A DNA stretch of 64,000 nt from Arthrobacter sp. MYb214 (lineage in GTDB: Bacteria > Actinomycetota > Actinomycetes > Actinomycetales > Micrococcaceae). The notes below the pieces were generated by a model, which worked only from the letters and a program-made list of their open reading frames with translations, was not told the DNA's origin and made no database searches. This document shows, in pieces, positions 1 through 8,801 of this stretch. Location of the stretch: positions 1,170,059 to 1,234,058 of the forward strand of contig NZ_PCPZ01000001.1 in assembly GCF_002979865.1 (NCBI RefSeq), read 5' to 3'. The stretch's first letter is position 1; every line of letters begins with the position of its first letter. Both the position numbers and the translations under genes were made by a program.

Positions 1-14
1 CATTTAAAATGTTA

Positions 15-50
15 GATCCAGCACGCCACAGCCATGTGGCGTACTGGATC
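15..50 (-). terminator. Intrinsic terminator after map
   Basis: A 16-bp inverted repeat (15-30 with 35-50, one mismatch) with a 4-nt loop lies 20 bases past the map stop codon. On the minus strand it is followed by TAACATTTT, a weak T tract. It probably ends the map transcript. Confidence 0.6.
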
Positions 51-70
51 CGATGATTTCCAGGCTGGTG

Positions 71-904
71 CTAGCCCTGGATCGGCGATGGGGTGACGCC
101 GAATGGGGCCAGCCCGGCCGCTCCCCCATCGTGCGCGGTCAATACCCAGATGCCGCCCATGTGGAATGCCACGGTGTGCTCCCACTGCGAGGCGTTGGAC
201 TTGTCGTTGGTGACAACAGTCCAGTCGTCTTCCAGCACGGAGGTTTCGATACCACCGCGAACCAGCATTGGCTCGATGGCCAAGCACATGCCCGGCTTGA
301 TGCGCGGGCCTCGGTGCCCGGAGTTGTAGTTCAGCACATCCGGTGCCATGTGCATCTGCGAACCGATGCCATGGCCGCAGTAATCCTCGAGGATGCCCAG
401 CTCGTCGCCTGGCTGGCTGGTGACGAAGTCATCGATGGCCTGGCCGATCTGGCCGATGAAGCGTGCGTTGGCCGCCGCGGCGATGCCGGCCCACATGGCC
501 TGCTCGGTGATGTCGCTCAGGCGCTGGTCAGCTGGGTCGATGTTCTCGCCCACCAGCACGGTGCGTGCCGAGTCGGAGTGCCAGCCGTCGATGATGGCGC
601 CGCCATCGATCTTCAGCACGTCGCCGTCCTTCAGCTCGTAGTCCGATGGGAAGCCGTGGACTACCTCGTGATTGACCGAAGCGCAGATGTTCGCTGGGAA
701 GCCATGGTAGCCAAGGAAGTTGCTGGTCGCGTTGTGGCGTTCGAGCACCTTGCCAAAGGCCTGGTTGATCTCTTCGGTCCGCACCCCGGGCCGAGCCATC
801 GCAACGGCTTCGTCCAGCGCTTCAGCCAGCACCAATCCGGCCTGGCGCATCTTCAGGATCTCGGAGTTGGATTTGTACTCGATTTTCGGCTGTCCTAAAG
901 CCAA
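71..904 (-). CDS. map: Methionine aminopeptidase, type I
   Basis: Cytosolic metalloenzyme that removes the initiator methionine from nascent proteins. The 277-residue product has the full set of dinuclear metal ligands of the family: D100 and D111 (in KID and HSDSAR), H178 (CGHGIG), E211 (AIEPM) and E242 (WEHT), plus the substrate-binding His near residue 83 (VVHG). The start is TTG at 904, supported by GGGGA six bases upstream; no in-frame ATG fits better. It follows adk, as in many actinobacterial spc-region clusters, but a terminator-like hairpin with a T5 tract separates the two, so it may be transcribed on its own. Confidence 0.95.
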   Translation of the reverse strand: MALGQPKIEYKSNSEILKMRQAGLVLAEALDEAVAMARPGVRTEEINQAFGKVLERHNATSNFLGYHGFPANICASVNHEVVHGFPSDYELKDGDVLKIDGGAIIDGWHSDSARTVLVGENIDPADQRLSDITEQAMWAGIAAAANARFIGQIGQAIDDFVTSQPGDELGILEDYCGHGIGSQMHMAPDVLNYNSGHRGPRIKPGMCLAIEPMLVRGGIETSVLEDDWTVVTNDKSNASQWEHTVAFHMGGIWVLTAHDGGAAGLAPFGVTPSPIQG

Positions 905-985
905 TGTGATTCCCCTGCCTCAAAGTGTGATGTCCTTGCCGCGTGCCGCTGCCGGCAACCGCAAGGTCCATCAATGCAAAAAGTG

Positions 986-1034
986 CGCAGGGACCGGGCT
1001 GCAACATCCATTGTTGCTGCACGGTCCCTGCGCG
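986..1034 (-). terminator. Terminator-like hairpin between adk and map
   Basis: A perfect 12-bp outer stem (986-997 with 1023-1034) encloses a shorter inner stem (GCAAC/GTTGC). On the minus strand the hairpin is followed by ACTTTTTGC. It sits 16 bases past the adk stop, so it should end or attenuate the secY-adk transcript before map. Confidence 0.7.
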
Positions 1035-1049
1035 TTGTAACGCTTGTGT

Positions 1050-1622
1050 CTAGGCGTTGACGTTCAACGCTGCAAGAACACGCTCGGTGACTTCGTCGAT
1101 AGCGCCCAGGCCGTCGACCTTGCGCACGATGCCGCGTTCCTCGTAGCGCTCCACAACGACGCGAGTCTCGTCGTTGTACAGGCCCAGGCGGTGGCGGATG
1201 ACCTCTTCGGTGTCATCGGCGCGGCCTTCGATCTGCGCACGCTTCAGCAGACGGGCTACCAGCTCGTCGTCATCAGCGGTCAGCTGCAGCACTGCGTCCA
1301 GGGCAATGCCCTTGTTGGCCAGCATCGCATCCAGCGCGTCCACCTGCGCACTGGTGCGCGGGTAGCCATCGAGCAGGAAGCCCTTGGCGACATCGTCCTG
1401 GTTCAGGCGGTCTTCAACCATGTTGTTGGTGACCGAATCAGGTACAAAGTCTCCGTTGTCAATGTACTTGCTGGCTTCGAGACCCAGCGGGGTGCCGCCC
1501 TTGACGTTGGCACGGAAGATGTCGCCGGTCGAGATGGCGACAATGTCCAAGCGCTCGGAGATCTTTACGGCCTGGGTGCCTTTGCCGGCACCGGGTGGTC
1601 CAATAATAAGCAGTCGACTCAT
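1050..1622 (-). CDS. adk: Adenylate kinase (short-lid form)
   Basis: Catalyses the reversible reaction of AMP and ATP to two ADP in the cytosol. The 190-residue protein starts with the P-loop GPPGAGKGT at residues 8-16 and has the AMP-binding STGD motif and the LLDGYPRT motif. The region between RAQIEGR and EEVIRHR is short, so it lacks the zinc-type lid insertion of the 214-residue E. coli form; this short form is usual in actinobacteria. The ATG overlaps the end of secY by four bases, which indicates translational coupling. Confidence 0.97.
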   Translation of the reverse strand: MSRLLIIGPPGAGKGTQAVKISERLDIVAISTGDIFRANVKGGTPLGLEASKYIDNGDFVPDSVTNNMVEDRLNQDDVAKGFLLDGYPRTSAQVDALDAMLANKGIALDAVLQLTADDDELVARLLKRAQIEGRADDTEEVIRHRLGLYNDETRVVVERYEERGIVRKVDGLGAIDEVTERVLAALNVNA

Positions 1623-2923
1623 CGCAGAAGCCCTTCATAGTTCCGTTGCTGCATTTGAGCATTGATTTGCTTGACGGTTTCCAAACCCACACCAACCATA
1701 ATCAGGATCGATGTACCGCCAAATGGGAAGCTTTGGTCAGCGTTGAACAGCACGAAGGCAATCAGCGGGATCAACGCAACGAACGCAAGGTACAACGCGC
1801 CCGGGAAGGTAATACGGGAAATCACGTACTGCAGGTAATCGGCGGTCGGACGACCAGCACGAATGCCCGGAATGAATCCGCCGTACTTCTTCATGTTGTC
1901 GGCGACCTCTTCAGGGTTGAAGGTAATCGCAACATAGAAGTAGGTGAAGCCGATGATCATCAAGGTGTACACCAGCATGTACCACGGCGATGAAGTCGCC
2001 GAGTGCTCCTGCAGCCACATCGCCCACTGGGGCAAGGTGCCATCATCGTTCTGGTTGAACTGAACGATCATCTGCGGCAAAGCCAGGATGGAGCTGGCGA
2101 AGATCACTGGGATCACGTTCGCCATATTCAGCTTCAAAGGAATATAGGTGGAGGTGCCGCCCACGGTGCGGCGTCCCACGGTGCGCTTGGCGTACTGCAC
2201 CGGAACACGTCGCTGGGACTGCTCGACGAAGACCACCAGAGCAACAATCAACAAGCCCACCAGCAGCACGCCAATGAAGGTCATGATGCCCTGCGCCTGG
2301 AAGATGGCGCCCATCGAGGATGGGAAACCCGAAGCGATGGAGATGAAGATCAGGATGGACATGCCGTTGCCGATGCCGCGCTCGGTGATCAACTCGCCCA
2401 TCCACATGATCAGGCCGGTGCCTGCGGTAAGGGTGATGATCATCAGCAGGATGACAATCAACGAGTCATCCGGGACCAGCGGAAGGGTACAGCTTGGGAA
2501 CAGGCTGCCGGTACGGGCCAGGGTGACCAAGGTGGTTCCCTGAAGCAGTGCCAAGGCGATGGTCAGGTAACGCGTGTACTGCGTCATCTTGGCCTGGCCG
2601 GCCTGGCCTTCCTTGTGCAGGGCCTCGAAGTGCGGGATCACCACACGCAGCAACTGGACGATAATTGCCGCAGTAATGTACGGCATGATTCCCATTGCGA
2701 AAACCGAGACCTGCAACAGGGCGCCGCCGCTGAACAGGTTCACGAATGAATAAAGTCCACCGGTGGTTTCACCCATTGCCAGACACTGCTGAACGTTGCT
2801 GTAATCAATGCCCGGAGCGGGAATGAATACACCGACACGATAGATCGCAATGATCCCAAGCGTGAACAGCAACTTGTTGCGCAGATCAGGCGTCCGAAAA
2901 ACTCGGGCTATGGCGCTGAACAA
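1619..2923 (-). CDS. secY: Protein translocase channel subunit SecY
   Basis: Core channel subunit of the SecYEG translocon in the cytoplasmic membrane. The 434-residue product has about ten hydrophobic segments, with the typical N-terminus (FRTPDLRNKLLFTL) and the conserved TERGIGNG and YAKRTVGRR loops. It is the first gene of a secY-adk unit: a strong terminator after rplO precedes it by about 200 bases and its own leader is long. An RBS (AGGAGG) lies just upstream of the ATG. Its partner secE is in the same window next to nusG. Confidence 0.98.
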   Translation of the reverse strand: MFSAIARVFRTPDLRNKLLFTLGIIAIYRVGVFIPAPGIDYSNVQQCLAMGETTGGLYSFVNLFSGGALLQVSVFAMGIMPYITAAIIVQLLRVVIPHFEALHKEGQAGQAKMTQYTRYLTIALALLQGTTLVTLARTGSLFPSCTLPLVPDDSLIVILLMIITLTAGTGLIMWMGELITERGIGNGMSILIFISIASGFPSSMGAIFQAQGIMTFIGVLLVGLLIVALVVFVEQSQRRVPVQYAKRTVGRRTVGGTSTYIPLKLNMANVIPVIFASSILALPQMIVQFNQNDDGTLPQWAMWLQEHSATSSPWYMLVYTLMIIGFTYFYVAITFNPEEVADNMKKYGGFIPGIRAGRPTADYLQYVISRITFPGALYLAFVALIPLIAFVLFNADQSFPFGGTSILIMVGVGLETVKQINAQMQQRNYEGLLR

Positions 2924-3050
2924 GCGTCCTCCTGAAGTAAGTGCTTGAGCCTGAGGAAGAGATTCTTCCCAGACCTAACGATTCTAGCGGTCTGTTAGGC
3001 AATCCTGCCAAATGCGCCACACGAAATGCACACAAATGTTTGCAGGAATG

Positions 3051-3078
3051 ATCCTAAACCGACTAATCAGCCAAGCAA
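3051..3078 (-). promoter_or_regulatory. Candidate secY promoter
   Basis: On the minus strand TTGCTT (3073-3078) and TAGGAT (3051-3056) are 16 bp apart, between the rplO terminator and secY. A second, weaker pair, TTGGCA and TAGAAT, lies at 3006-3011 and 2981-2986 with a 19-bp spacer. Assigned by position and similarity to sigma-70 consensus only. Confidence 0.4.
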
Positions 3079-3119
3079 TTATAAGAAATCTTAGAATGTT
3101 TCGCCGAGAGAAAAAGAAA

Positions 3120-3157
3120 GTCCCGGTTCACGTTGATTGCTCAACGCGAACCGGGAC
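3120..3157 (-). terminator. Intrinsic terminator at the end of the spc operon
   Basis: A 17-bp stem with one mismatch (3120-3136 with 3141-3157) and a 4-nt loop is followed on the minus strand by TTTCTTTTTCTC. This is one of the clearest terminators in the window and separates rplO from secY. Confidence 0.88.
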
Positions 3158-3179
3158 CATTCAAAGGCTTGACCCTGTA

Positions 3180-3632
3180 TTAGAGGGTGTTTGCCGAGCC
3201 GCCAGCAGCAGCGATCTTCTCGGAAGCGGAAGTCGAGAAGGCGTTAACCTTCACGTCAACCTTAACCGTGATGTCGCCGGTGCCCAGCACCTTGACAGGC
3301 TGGTTCTTGCGAACGGCGCCCTTGGCAACCAGTGCCTCGACGGTGACTTCGCCACCTTCTGGGAACAGTTCCGAGATCTTGTCCAGGTTTACAACCTGGA
3401 ACTCGACGCGGAATGGGTTCTTGAAGCCGCGCAGCTTTGGCAGACGCATGTGCAGCGGAAGCTGACCACCTGCGAAGCCTGCCTTCACCTGGTAACGAGC
3501 CTTGGTACCCTTGGTACCGCGACCTGCGGTCTTACCCTTGGAGCCCTCACCGCGACCCACGCGGGTCTTAGCGGTCTTGGCACCCTCAGCTGGGCGCAGG
3601 TGGTGAACCTTAAGTGCTTTTTCTTCAGCCAT
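3180..3632 (-). CDS. rplO: 50S ribosomal protein L15
   Basis: Late-assembly protein of the large subunit. The 150-residue product has the conserved Gly/Lys/Arg-rich N-terminal segment ([17 protein letters not shown]) that threads into 23S rRNA, followed by the globular C-terminal domain. It is the last gene of the spc operon here, two bases after rpmD and directly before a strong terminator. In E. coli secY would follow within the same transcript. Confidence 0.97.
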   Translation of the reverse strand: MAEEKALKVHHLRPAEGAKTAKTRVGRGEGSKGKTAGRGTKGTKARYQVKAGFAGGQLPLHMRLPKLRGFKNPFRVEFQVVNLDKISELFPEGGEVTVEALVAKGAVRKNQPVKVLGTGDITVKVDVKVNAFSTSASEKIAAAGGSANTL

Positions 3633-3634
3633 CT

Positions 3635-3841
3635 CTACTTCGCCTCCTCGACCTTCAGCAGGTGTGGGACCTTGTTGACCATGCCAACAGTCACAGGATC
3701 GGCGGTGCGAACAACGGTGTGACCGATGCGCTTCAGACCCAGCGAGCGAACAACGTCGCGCTGGCTCTGGTTTCCACCAATGATGGACTTGACCTGGGTG
3801 ATTGCCAGCTTGGCATCGCTTGGAACAATGTTCTTAGCCAT
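3635..3841 (-). CDS. rpmD: 50S ribosomal protein L30
   Basis: Small large-subunit protein (68 residues) of the ferredoxin-like L30 fold. The motif [19 protein letters not shown] is recognisable. It is packed between rpsE (3-base gap) and rplO (2-base gap), so it is translated as part of the spc operon. Confidence 0.95.
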   Translation of the reverse strand: MAKNIVPSDAKLAITQVKSIIGGNQSQRDVVRSLGLKRIGHTVVRTADPVTVGMVNKVPHLLKVEEAK

Positions 3842-3844
3842 TGA

Positions 3845-4555
3845 TTAAGCACCTGCCTTCTGGGCCTGGATGTGACGCAGCATTGCTGCTGGTGCAACCT
3901 CGTCCAGCGGAAGACCGCGGCGAGCTGCAACAGCTTCAGGCTCTTCCAGAGCCTTCAGTGCAGCAATGGTGCCCTGAACGATGTTGATCTGGTTCTGCGA
4001 ACCCATCGACTTCGACAGGATGTCGTGGATGCCTGCGCATTCCAACACGGCGCGCACTGGGCCACCGGCGATAACACCGGTACCAGGAGCTGCTGGACGG
4101 AGCAAGACAACGCCAGCGGCGGCCTCACCCTTGACCAGGTGTGGAATGGTGGTGCCAACGCGTGGAACGCGGAAGAAGGACTTCTTGGCCTCTTCTACGC
4201 CCTTTGCGATAGCAGCAGGAACTTCCTTGGCCTTACCGTAGCCAACGCCGACCATACCGTTGCCGTCGCCAACGACCACAAGTGCGGTGAAGCTGAAGCG
4301 ACGACCACCCTTGACGACCTTGGAGACGCGGTTGATAGCTACAACGCGCTCAAGGAACTTGTCCTTGTCTTCGTTGCGGCTATCCTTCTGGTCACGACCA
4401 CGACCGCGGCCTTCGCCACGTCCACGGCCTTCACCACGACCGCGGCCTTCGCCGCGACGGGATCCTGCGTTCTCGGTAGCGGGAGCCGATGCAGTCTCGA
4501 CTGCTTCAGTAGCTTCAGACACCTGAGTTTCCTTCTTGTTAGTTGCTTCGCTCAC
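3845..4555 (-). CDS. rpsE: 30S ribosomal protein S5 with Arg-Gly repeat N-terminus
   Basis: Small-subunit protein involved in decoding fidelity and mRNA helicase activity. The canonical S5 core begins near residue 66 ([18 protein letters not shown]) with the dsRBD-like N-domain and then the C-domain. Before it lies an extension of about 65 residues: an acidic/Thr-Ala stretch and then three copies of GEGRGR encoded by an 18-bp tandem repeat. At 236 residues it is much longer than the 166-residue E. coli protein; such extensions occur in actinobacterial S5. Its ATG overlaps the rplR stop by four bases. Confidence 0.97.
   Translation of the reverse strand: MSEATNKKETQVSEATEAVETASAPATENAGSRRGEGRGRGEGRGRGEGRGRGRDQKDSRNEDKDKFLERVVAINRVSKVVKGGRRFSFTALVVVGDGNGMVGVGYGKAKEVPAAIAKGVEEAKKSFFRVPRVGTTIPHLVKGEAAAGVVLLRPAAPGTGVIAGGPVRAVLECAGIHDILSKSMGSQNQINIVQGTIAALKALEEPEAVAARRGLPLDEVAPAAMLRHIQAQKAGA
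4406..4459 (-). repeat. 18-bp tandem repeat x3 inside rpsE
   Basis: Three adjacent 18-bp units (4406-4423, 4424-4441, 4442-4459) differ at only a few positions and encode the GEGRGR repeats of the S5 N-terminal extension. Copy number could vary between strains. Confidence 0.85.
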
Positions 4556-4923
4556 AGTGCCAGCCCACCTTCACGTGCGCCGTCAGCAACAGCAGCCACG
4601 CGACCGTGGTACTTGTTGCCACCGCGGTCGAAGACAACTGCTTCGATGCCAGCAGCCTTGGCGCGCTCTGCAACGAGCTCACCAATGCGCTTGGACTTTG
4701 CGGTCTTGTCGGCATCGCTTGCGCGAAGATCTGCTTCCATGGTCGATGCGCTGGCCAGGGTGATACCCTGCGAGTCGTCTACGATCTGTACGAAGATGTG
4801 ACGAGCCGAGCGGTTGACAACCAGGCGTGGACGAACGGAGGTACCAACGATGTGCTTGCGCAAACGCTGATGACGACGACCGCGCTGAGCGGACTTGCTC
4901 TTGCCCTTGATTCCGATAGCCAT
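4552..4923 (-). CDS. rplR: 50S ribosomal protein L18
   Basis: 5S rRNA-binding protein of the central protuberance, acting with L5. The 123-residue product shows the basic N-terminus ([16 protein letters not shown]) followed by [20 protein letters not shown], typical of L18. It lies two bases after rplF and overlaps rpsE by four bases. Confidence 0.96.
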   Translation of the reverse strand: MAIGIKGKSKSAQRGRRHQRLRKHIVGTSVRPRLVVNRSARHIFVQIVDDSQGITLASASTMEADLRASDADKTAKSKRIGELVAERAKAAGIEAVVFDRGGNKYHGRVAAVADGAREGGLAL

Positions 4924-4925
4924 GA

Positions 4926-5462
4926 TTACTTACCAGCCTTTCCGACCTTGCGGCGGATGATCTCGCCAGCGTAGCGAATGCCCTTGCCCTTGTAAGGCTC
5001 GGTCTTGCGCAGCTTGCGGATGTTAGCGGCAACTTCACCGACGTGCTGCTTGTCGATACCGGCAACGGTGATCTTGTTGTTGCCCTCGACCGAGAAGGTG
5101 ATGCCCTCAACGGCAGCAACCTTCACTGGGTGCGAGTAGCCCAGAGCAAGCTCCAGCTCGGCACCCTTAGCCTGTACGCGGTAACCGGTACCGTGGATTT
5201 CGAGCTTCTTCTCGTAACCATCGGTTACACCAGTGATCATGTTGCTGATCAAGGTACGGGTCAGACCGTGCAGCGAACGAGCCTCGCGGGAGTCGTTCGG
5301 GCGGCTGACGGTAACAGTGTTCTCGTCCTTGGCAACGGTGATTGGAGCCTTAACGGTGATCGAAAGTTCACCCTTAGGACCCTTGACGGCGACCAGCTGG
5401 CCGTCGACGTTCAACTCAACGTTGGCAGGTACGGAAATCGGAAGACGTCCAATACGTGACAT
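4926..5462 (-). CDS. rplF: 50S ribosomal protein L6
   Basis: Large-subunit protein near the factor-binding site. The 178-residue protein contains both RNA-recognition-like repeats of L6 and the C-terminal signature ([23 protein letters not shown] begins near residue 155). It lies 20 bases downstream of rpsH in the spc operon. Confidence 0.97.
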   Translation of the reverse strand: MSRIGRLPISVPANVELNVDGQLVAVKGPKGELSITVKAPITVAKDENTVTVSRPNDSREARSLHGLTRTLISNMITGVTDGYEKKLEIHGTGYRVQAKGAELELALGYSHPVKVAAVEGITFSVEGNNKITVAGIDKQHVGEVAANIRKLRKTEPYKGKGIRYAGEIIRRKVGKAGK

Positions 5463-5482
5463 TGTATGTTTCCCCTTTCCCG

Positions 5483-5881
5483 TTACCAGACGTAGGCGAG
5501 GACTTCCCCACCCACGCCCTTCTTTGCAGCCTGACGGTCAGTAAGCAGACCGGAGGAGGTGGACAGGATAGCGATACCAAGACCACCGAGCACGTGAGGC
5601 AGGTTGGTGGACTTTGCGTAAACGCGAAGACCTGGCTTGGAGATACGGCGTACGCCAGCGATCGAACGCTCGCGCGATGGGCCGTACTTCAAAGTGATAG
5701 TCAGAGTCTTGCCGACTTCTGCTGCTACTTCCTCGAACGAGGCGATGTAGCCCTGTTCCTTGAGGATGTTAGCAATGCGCACTTTCAGCTTGCTCGACGG
5801 CATCGACACAGTGTCGTGGTAAGCCGAGTTGGCGTTGCGCAGACGAGTCAGCATATCTGCGACTGGATCTGTCATAGACAT
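5483..5881 (-). CDS. rpsH: 30S ribosomal protein S8
   Basis: Primary 16S rRNA-binding protein of the central domain and, in E. coli, the translational repressor of the spc operon. The 132-residue protein has [15 protein letters not shown] at the N-terminus and the conserved SxSSGLLTD-type C-terminal loop ([13 protein letters not shown]). It follows rplE directly; the usual intervening gene rpsN is absent. Confidence 0.97.
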   Translation of the reverse strand: MSMTDPVADMLTRLRNANSAYHDTVSMPSSKLKVRIANILKEQGYIASFEEVAAEVGKTLTITLKYGPSRERSIAGVRRISKPGLRVYAKSTNLPHVLGGLGIAILSTSSGLLTDRQAAKKGVGGEVLAYVW

Positions 5882-5938
5882 GTGGGCTTCAGCCCTTCCT
5901 CGTTACGGTTTCCTTAGCGGACCTGTAACGTAGTGAGA

Positions 5939-6508
5939 TTAGTTGTTGGTCTTGAATGGGAAGCCCAGAGCCTTAAGCAAGGCACGGCCTTCGTCATCAG
6001 TCTTGGCGGTGGTAACGACAGTGATGTCCATACCACGTACGCGGTCAACCTTGTCCACATCGATTTCATGGAACATCGACTGTTCGGTCAGACCGAAAGT
6101 GTAGTTGCCATTGCCATCGAACTGGCGGTCGCTCAAGCCGCGGAAGTCGCGGATACGAGGCAGTGCCAGGGTGATCAGGCGGTCGACGAATTCCCACATG
6201 CGATCGTTACGCAGGGTGGTGTGGGTACCGATTGGCATGCCTTCGCGCAGCTTGAACTGTGCGATCGACTTGCGGGCCTTGGTAACCACTGGCTTCTGAC
6301 CGGTAATTGCGGTCAGGTCGCGTACGGCGCCTTCAATGAGCTTCGAGTCCTTGGCTGCTTCGCCAACACCCATGTTCACGACAACCTTGGTCAGGGATGG
6401 TACCTGCATTGGGTTGGCGTAGTTGAACTGCTCCTGCAGGGCAGGGCGGATGTCAGCTGCGTACTTAGCCTTCAGACGTGGCTGGATCTTGGTGGCTGCT
6501 TCAGTCAT
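5939..6508 (-). CDS. rplE: 50S ribosomal protein L5
   Basis: 5S rRNA-binding protein that contacts the P-site tRNA. The 189-residue product carries the L5 signatures [32 protein letters not shown] (starting near residue 70) and the [19 protein letters not shown]-terminus. The ATG overlaps the rplX stop by one base. The gap to rpsH is only 57 bases, too short for rpsN. Confidence 0.97.
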   Translation of the reverse strand: MTEAATKIQPRLKAKYAADIRPALQEQFNYANPMQVPSLTKVVVNMGVGEAAKDSKLIEGAVRDLTAITGQKPVVTKARKSIAQFKLREGMPIGTHTTLRNDRMWEFVDRLITLALPRIRDFRGLSDRQFDGNGNYTFGLTEQSMFHEIDVDKVDRVRGMDITVVTTAKTDDEGRALLKALGFPFKTNN

Positions 6509-6852
6509 TACAGATCCTTTCCGGAAGCCTTGGCGTAACGAACGCGTACAGTCTTGGACACGCCGTTCTTTTCTACGGTTTCCTCGCGGAAGCCGACGCG
6601 GGTTGGCTTCTTGGTCTCTGGGTCAACCACTGCAACGTTGGAAACGTGCACTGGAGCCTCGACAACCTCGATGCCGCCGGTGGTCGAACCGGATTCGGTC
6701 TGACCTGCCTTGGTGTGCTTGGTGACGCGGTTAACGCCTTCGACCAGCACGCGGTTGGACTCGGTAATGACCTTCAGGACCTTGCCCTGCAAGCCACGTT
6801 CCTTGCCAGCGATGACCTGAACCAGGTCACCCTTCTTGATCTTTGCGCCCAT
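6508..6852 (-). CDS. rplX: 50S ribosomal protein L24
   Basis: Assembly-initiator protein of the large subunit. The 114-residue protein opens with the KOW motif ([22 protein letters not shown]) and has NRVTKHTK and the [18 protein letters not shown] segment typical of L24. It is two bases after rplN and overlaps rplE by one base. Confidence 0.97.
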   Translation of the reverse strand: MGAKIKKGDLVQVIAGKERGLQGKVLKVITESNRVLVEGVNRVTKHTKAGQTESGSTTGGIEVVEAPVHVSNVAVVDPETKKPTRVGFREETVEKNGVSKTVRVRYAKASGKDL

Positions 6853-6854
6853 GG

Positions 6855-7226
6855 TTACAGCACCTCCGGAGCCAGCGAAACGATCTTCATGAACTTCTTG
6901 TCACGAAGCTCGCGGCCCACTGGGCCGAAAATACGAGTACCACGAGGATCGGCAGCGTCACCCTTGAGGATAACTGCAGCGTTCTCGTCGAACTTGATGT
7001 AGGAACCGTCTGCACGACGGATTTCCTTCTTGGTGCGAACGACGACTGCCTTTACGACGTCGCCCTTCTTTACGTTGCCGCCAGGAATTGCATCCTTGAC
7101 GGTAGCGACAATGGTGTCGCCAATGCTTGCGTAGCGACGCTTCGAGCCACCAAGAACACGAATGGTAAGGATTTCCTTAGCACCAGTGTTATCGGCAACC
7201 TTAAGTCGCGACTCCTGCTGAATCAC
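6855..7226 (-). CDS. rplN: 50S ribosomal protein L14
   Basis: Large-subunit protein at the intersubunit bridge B8. The 123-residue product is close to full family length, with [18 protein letters not shown] at the N-terminus and the signature [19 protein letters not shown]. It is the first gene of the spc operon here, and its upstream neighbour is not rpsQ but a 512-bp non-coding stretch and an inserted gene cassette. It must therefore be expressed from its own promoter or by long read-through. Confidence 0.97.
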   Translation of the reverse strand: MIQQESRLKVADNTGAKEILTIRVLGGSKRRYASIGDTIVATVKDAIPGGNVKKGDVVKAVVVRTKKEIRRADGSYIKFDENAAVILKGDAADPRGTRIFGPVGRELRDKKFMKIVSLAPEVL

Positions 7227-7738
7227 TTCTTACTCCTGTCGTCTCGCTGGTTCTCATGAATGAGCCTTGCGGAACGGATATGGTCTCCACGATACGTATC
7301 GCTTACCCCCACTGGCGCGGGCGCACCGAATGCTGATCCCAAATGCCGGCAGGGCCGAGGCGTAAAATATCGAGGCTGCACTTGCGCGGCCAAACGGATT
7401 TGGACCGCACTGCATTATGTCGAAGGTGGATAGTCCCCGGGCATGATGCGCACAGATTCTTAAGTCTAGCCTAGAGTGGCGCGAATCCGAAATGGTGTGG
7501 TAAGAGAAAAGCGAGCGTCGTTCGTCACACCAAGGACACCGCAGATTCGCTGAATTTCGGGGTTTTGGTACTGCCATCCAGCTGGGCAACTGGTCGCTTG
7601 CGGTGGCATCAGAGTGTCATTCGAGGTAGCCCATGCGCCACAGAAGATAAAAAGCGGCTGAATCGCCAAAAGTGAAATTATTTTTCGGTCAGCCCTGGGC
7701 AGCTCCAGCATCCGGCCGTCACCGGCAGGAATCATTGC
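7227..7738. other. Non-coding spacer upstream of rplN
   Basis: No convincing gene on either strand. On the minus strand TTCGGA (7486-7491) and TAGACT (7463-7468) are 17 bp apart and could be the promoter of the spc operon, which would give a leader of about 230 bases. The right part (7600-7738) is the 3' flank of the EEP-family gene and has no strong terminator. Confidence 0.5.
7463..7491 (-). promoter_or_regulatory. Candidate spc operon promoter
   Basis: TTCGGA at 7486-7491 and TAGACT at 7463-7468 with a 17-bp spacer on the minus strand. This is the best sigma-70-like pair found upstream of rplN. It is needed because rplN is physically separated from the S10 operon. Confidence 0.4.
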
Positions 7739-8704
7739 TCAGCGACGGAATTCGACCGTGGCGCTCACCGCAAGATGATCCGAGCCGTCGATGATGTGAG
7801 AAGAAGAGCCCGTGATGGACAGGCCCTTCGCCACGATATGGTCAATGCCGATCAATAGCGGGAAGCTCCGGCTGGCTGGCCAGGTCGCGCGGGGCCAGAT
7901 TCCATCAGCCTGCGCATACCCGTCCCCCAGGGCACGGAATCCTGGATGGGAGCGAACTGAGTTGAAGTCGCCAGCAAGGATAACGGGATGATCACGCTGC
8001 TGATTCGACCAGTCGATGACTGCTTCCAAGCCCTGGCTCCATCGTTGCGCAACGCCAACCGGCGGATAGACATGGATGCCGGCCACCCGCACGATCCCAC
8101 CGGGTGCCTGCACATCGGCAACCGGCAAGGAGTACCAACCGGTGTCCGCTGAATCCAGATCGGTGGAGCGTTCCTGCAATGGGTACTTTGAGAAAATCAC
8201 GGTATCCCGTTCTCCCCCGGCGGGTGCCTCTTGGCTCCGATAGCCAAATCCATCCAGCGCGTCCAGCCCTGCGAGTTGCTGGTGCATTGGTTCGCTGGTT
8301 TCAACAAGGACGAGAATCTGCGGATCCGTGTCCCTGATCAGTTCAGCGAGCTGCGCCGGATTCGCTCCTGCCTTCAGGGCATTGAACGATAGGAGAACCA
8401 GCTCGGAGCTGCCGTTTCCGGTCTGGCCAGCGGGAGAGCTCCATTGCACGTTGGGCAGTGTACCGCAGAGCAGGAACACCAGCACGAACCCGCTGATGAG
8501 CCATTGCTTGCGCAGTAGCCCGATAACCAGAACCACTGCCGGGAAGAGCAACAGATATGGCTGGAATGCCTGAAGCTTGGGAATCAATCCTGCACCGGGG
8601 AAACCCAGATACGGGAGTATGCCAATAGCTAGGGAAGCAACAAGAAGCGTACCCATAGGCCATCCCAGGGAAGGTTTTCGGGCACGCGTCATCGTCATCA
8701 TCAT
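7739..8704 (-). CDS. Membrane-anchored endonuclease/exonuclease/phosphatase family protein
   Basis: The 321-residue protein has two to three N-terminal membrane segments (about residues 17-38, 48-64, 68-84) and then an extracytoplasmic-type EEP domain. Family motifs are visible: N108 in SFNA, E135 in LVLVE, H211 in GIHVY, D246/N248 in AGDFNS, D288-H289 and the terminal D309-H310 (GSDH). These are the metal-binding and catalytic positions of the fold, so it is probably an active hydrolase of phosphodiester or phosphomonoester bonds; the substrate is unknown. It is the last gene of a cassette inserted between the S10 and spc operons. Several ATG codons cluster at the start (MMMTM), so the exact start is uncertain. 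Confidence 0.8.
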   Translation of the reverse strand: MMMTMTRARKPSLGWPMGTLLVASLAIGILPYLGFPGAGLIPKLQAFQPYLLLFPAVVLVIGLLRKQWLISGFVLVFLLCGTLPNVQWSSPAGQTGNGSSELVLLSFNALKAGANPAQLAELIRDTDPQILVLVETSEPMHQQLAGLDALDGFGYRSQEAPAGGERDTVIFSKYPLQERSTDLDSADTGWYSLPVADVQAPGGIVRVAGIHVYPPVGVAQRWSQGLEAVIDWSNQQRDHPVILAGDFNSVRSHPGFRALGDGYAQADGIWPRATWPASRSFPLLIGIDHIVAKGLSITGSSSHIIDGSDHLAVSATVEFRR

Positions 8705-8801
8705 CCGAGCCTATTCGAAGCAGATGACAATTCCGGCAAGGACACTTCCGCCTAGGTACGATAGCGGCTCGATGCGATTGCGACTGCCCTTGGCTTCTTC
8801 A

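Noticed and set aside
4398..4460. Repeats that could suggest a CRISPR or mobile element
   Set aside because: The units are in frame inside rpsE, directly adjacent without spacers; no CRISPR array or insertion sequence was seen in the window.
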